From contig NZ_JH976537.1 in the NCBI RefSeq assembly GCF_000309385.1, positions 1,762,214-1,826,213 on the forward strand: 64,000 nt of DNA, given 5' to 3'. This DNA is from Nodosilinea nodulosa PCC 7104. GTDB taxonomy: Bacteria > Cyanobacteriota > Cyanobacteriia > Phormidesmidales > Phormidesmidaceae. Numbering within the stretch: position 1 is the stretch's first letter; the number at the start of each line of letters is the position of its first letter. A program made the position numbers and the translations under genes. The notes beneath the pieces are model-generated. The model was given only the letters and a program-made list of their open reading frames with translations. It ran no database searches and had not been told where the DNA came from. This document shows, one piece after another, positions 63,119 through 64,000 of the stretch.

Positions 63119-64000
63119 ATGAGCGAGGGTAACGGTTCGGCAGCGGGAAATGTGGCTCCCTTGGGGGCTCCCTCGGACAAACCCCTGGACAGTGCAGGCA
63201 CTCCCAAGCGTCGCCACATTGTGCTGACGTCTCACCCCAGTCGGTCGGGCCTGAAAGGGGCCCCGATTCGGTGGGGTAATGGCGATCCTCTCCAGCGCGG
63301 GGCGATCGTGGCCACGGTTACCGACCCCAACCACCGCAACGCCATTGGCACCCACTCGGGCTCTTACGCGGTGTATCGTGCCCTGGCGGTAGCCAGCGGT
63401 GTGCTCCAGGCCGACCACCGGCCCGACTTTACCAATACCTCCCCCGCGATCGCGATCGGGCCTCACCCCAGCTGGGCTGACCCAGAGAAAATTGTTTCTC
63501 TGGATCCGTTTGGGGCACTGGTAGGGGATGTGTACGAGTCTCTGCTGGCTAAAGGCATCGATATTCGCCCTACGATCGCCGTCACCCGCGCCCATATTCA
63601 AATGCCAGAGCTGTTGGAGGCCGTGCGACAGGGGCAGATCAAAGAAGACGGTGCGATCGTGAAGCCGGGCGGCGACCTGGTGGTGACCAAGGCCGCCGTA
63701 GAGCCGGTGTGGTACTTGCCGGGGGTGGCCCAGCGCCTGGGGGTAAGCGAAGAGGACCTGCGCTACGCCCTGTTTGAGCAGACTGGCGGCATGTTTCCGG
63801 AACTGGTAACGCGGTTTGATGTGAAGGTGTTTTTGCCCCCGATTGGCGGTATCACGGTGTATATTGTGGGCGACCCAGACGCGATCACCGATCCGGCCCG
63901 GCCCCTGGCGGTACGCGTCCACGACGAGTGCAACGGCTCTGATGTATTTGGATCCGACATTTGCACCTGTCGCCCGTATCTCGTACATGGCTTAGAGGAA
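63119..64000 (+). CDS. GTP cyclohydrolase II, URC1-like, cut off at the right edge
   Basis: An open frame of 294 codons with no stop before the window end. It begins MSEGNGSAAG after CGAGG. About residues 35-100 contain HIVLTSHPSRSG and GTHSGSYAVYRALAVA. Near the end is HDECNGSDVFGSDICTC, which matches the zinc and GTP-binding site of RibA (H-x-EC, then C-x-C). The long N-terminal domain before the RibA core is that of the URC1 branch implicated in uracil catabolism in yeasts and bacteria, so riboflavin synthesis is not the assumed role. No other urc gene is visible in the window. Confidence 0.8.
   Translation, partial: MSEGNGSAAGNVAPLGAPSDKPLDSAGTPKRRHIVLTSHPSRSGLKGAPIRWGNGDPLQRGAIVATVTDPNHRNAIGTHSGSYAVYRALAVASGVLQADHRPDFTNTSPAIAIGPHPSWADPEKIVSLDPFGALVGDVYESLLAKGIDIRPTIAVTRAHIQMPELLEAVRQGQIKEDGAIVKPGGDLVVTKAAVEPVWYLPGVAQRLGVSEEDLRYALFEQTGGMFPELVTRFDVKVFLPPIGGITVYIVGDPDAITDPARPLAVRVHDECNGSDVFGSDICTCRPYLVHGLEE

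Noticed and set aside
63104..63988. 294-codon reverse ORF at the right end
   Set aside because: The forward frame from 63119 encodes a clear GTP cyclohydrolase II with zinc motifs; the reverse product is a His/Gly/Arg-rich shadow.

Overview
The window reads as a stretch of cyanobacterial chromosome. Support comes from very frequent HIP1 octamers (GCGATCGC), moderately high GC, and many cyanobacterium-typical families: DUF6464, DUF3122, DUF1802, DUF4058, the cyanobacterial glutamate-cysteine ligase, a glycine-rich RRM protein, a GlgA2-type glycogen synthase and a GvpF/L protein. A filamentous Leptolyngbya/Nodosilinea-like organism is my guess; nothing in the window proves the genus. Most of it is core metabolism and housekeeping with short operons and many convergent pairs. 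I see no prophage, intact transposase, CRISPR array or rRNA.

Layout. 1-10 kb: cut-off EEP-family gene, MFS transporter, fasciclin protein, a large GH15/phosphorylase-kinase-like protein, alpha/beta hydrolase, MscS channel and a sugar-nucleotide reductase-like gene. 10-15 kb: RND efflux adaptor and pump. 15-21 kb: DUF4058, DHH phosphoesterase, HNH protein, alanine racemase, two peroxiredoxin-type genes and tRNA-Met(CAT). 21-27 kb: LysM/M23 cell-wall hydrolase behind a probable c-di-AMP (ydaO/yuaA) riboswitch, then trmL, gshA and rnhA. 27-33 kb: dnaX with an AT-rich 3' end and a possible frameshift site, tautomerase, flavin reductase, 1-Cys peroxiredoxin, DUF6464, a structured small-RNA candidate and DUF2127. 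33-42 kb: DUF3122, TPR protein, Na+/solute symporter, an AT-rich island, leuD, a long protein with a decayed MazG-like segment, and a lone GvpF/L. 42-47.5 kb: amt, aspS, HAD hydrolase, DUF1802. 47.4-52.3 kb: an accessory-looking co-directional set of PlsC-like acyltransferase, P-loop ATPase and tail-anchored TPR protein, rich in short repeats. 52.7-64 kb: FHA protein, dprA, APH-kinase fusion, rplY, purA, adenosine-deaminase-like gene, RRM protein, thioredoxin, glgA and a cut-off URC1-type GTP cyclohydrolase II.

Themes. Redox defence appears several times (2-Cys and 1-Cys peroxiredoxins, a peroxiredoxin-like protein without the peroxidatic Cys, glutathione synthesis, thioredoxin). Cell-wall genes (alr, M23) carry leader structures. 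Two dispersed palindromic repeat families (A at about 7.5, 29.8 and 41.6 kb; B at about 32.0, 32.5 and 38.4 kb) and other small repeats sit between genes, often at 3' ends. The best candidates for something little described are the ATPase plus tail-anchored TPR pair, the small RNA bracketed by inverted family B copies, and the possible dnaX frameshift. All functions are inferred by reading the sequence; no database search was run.
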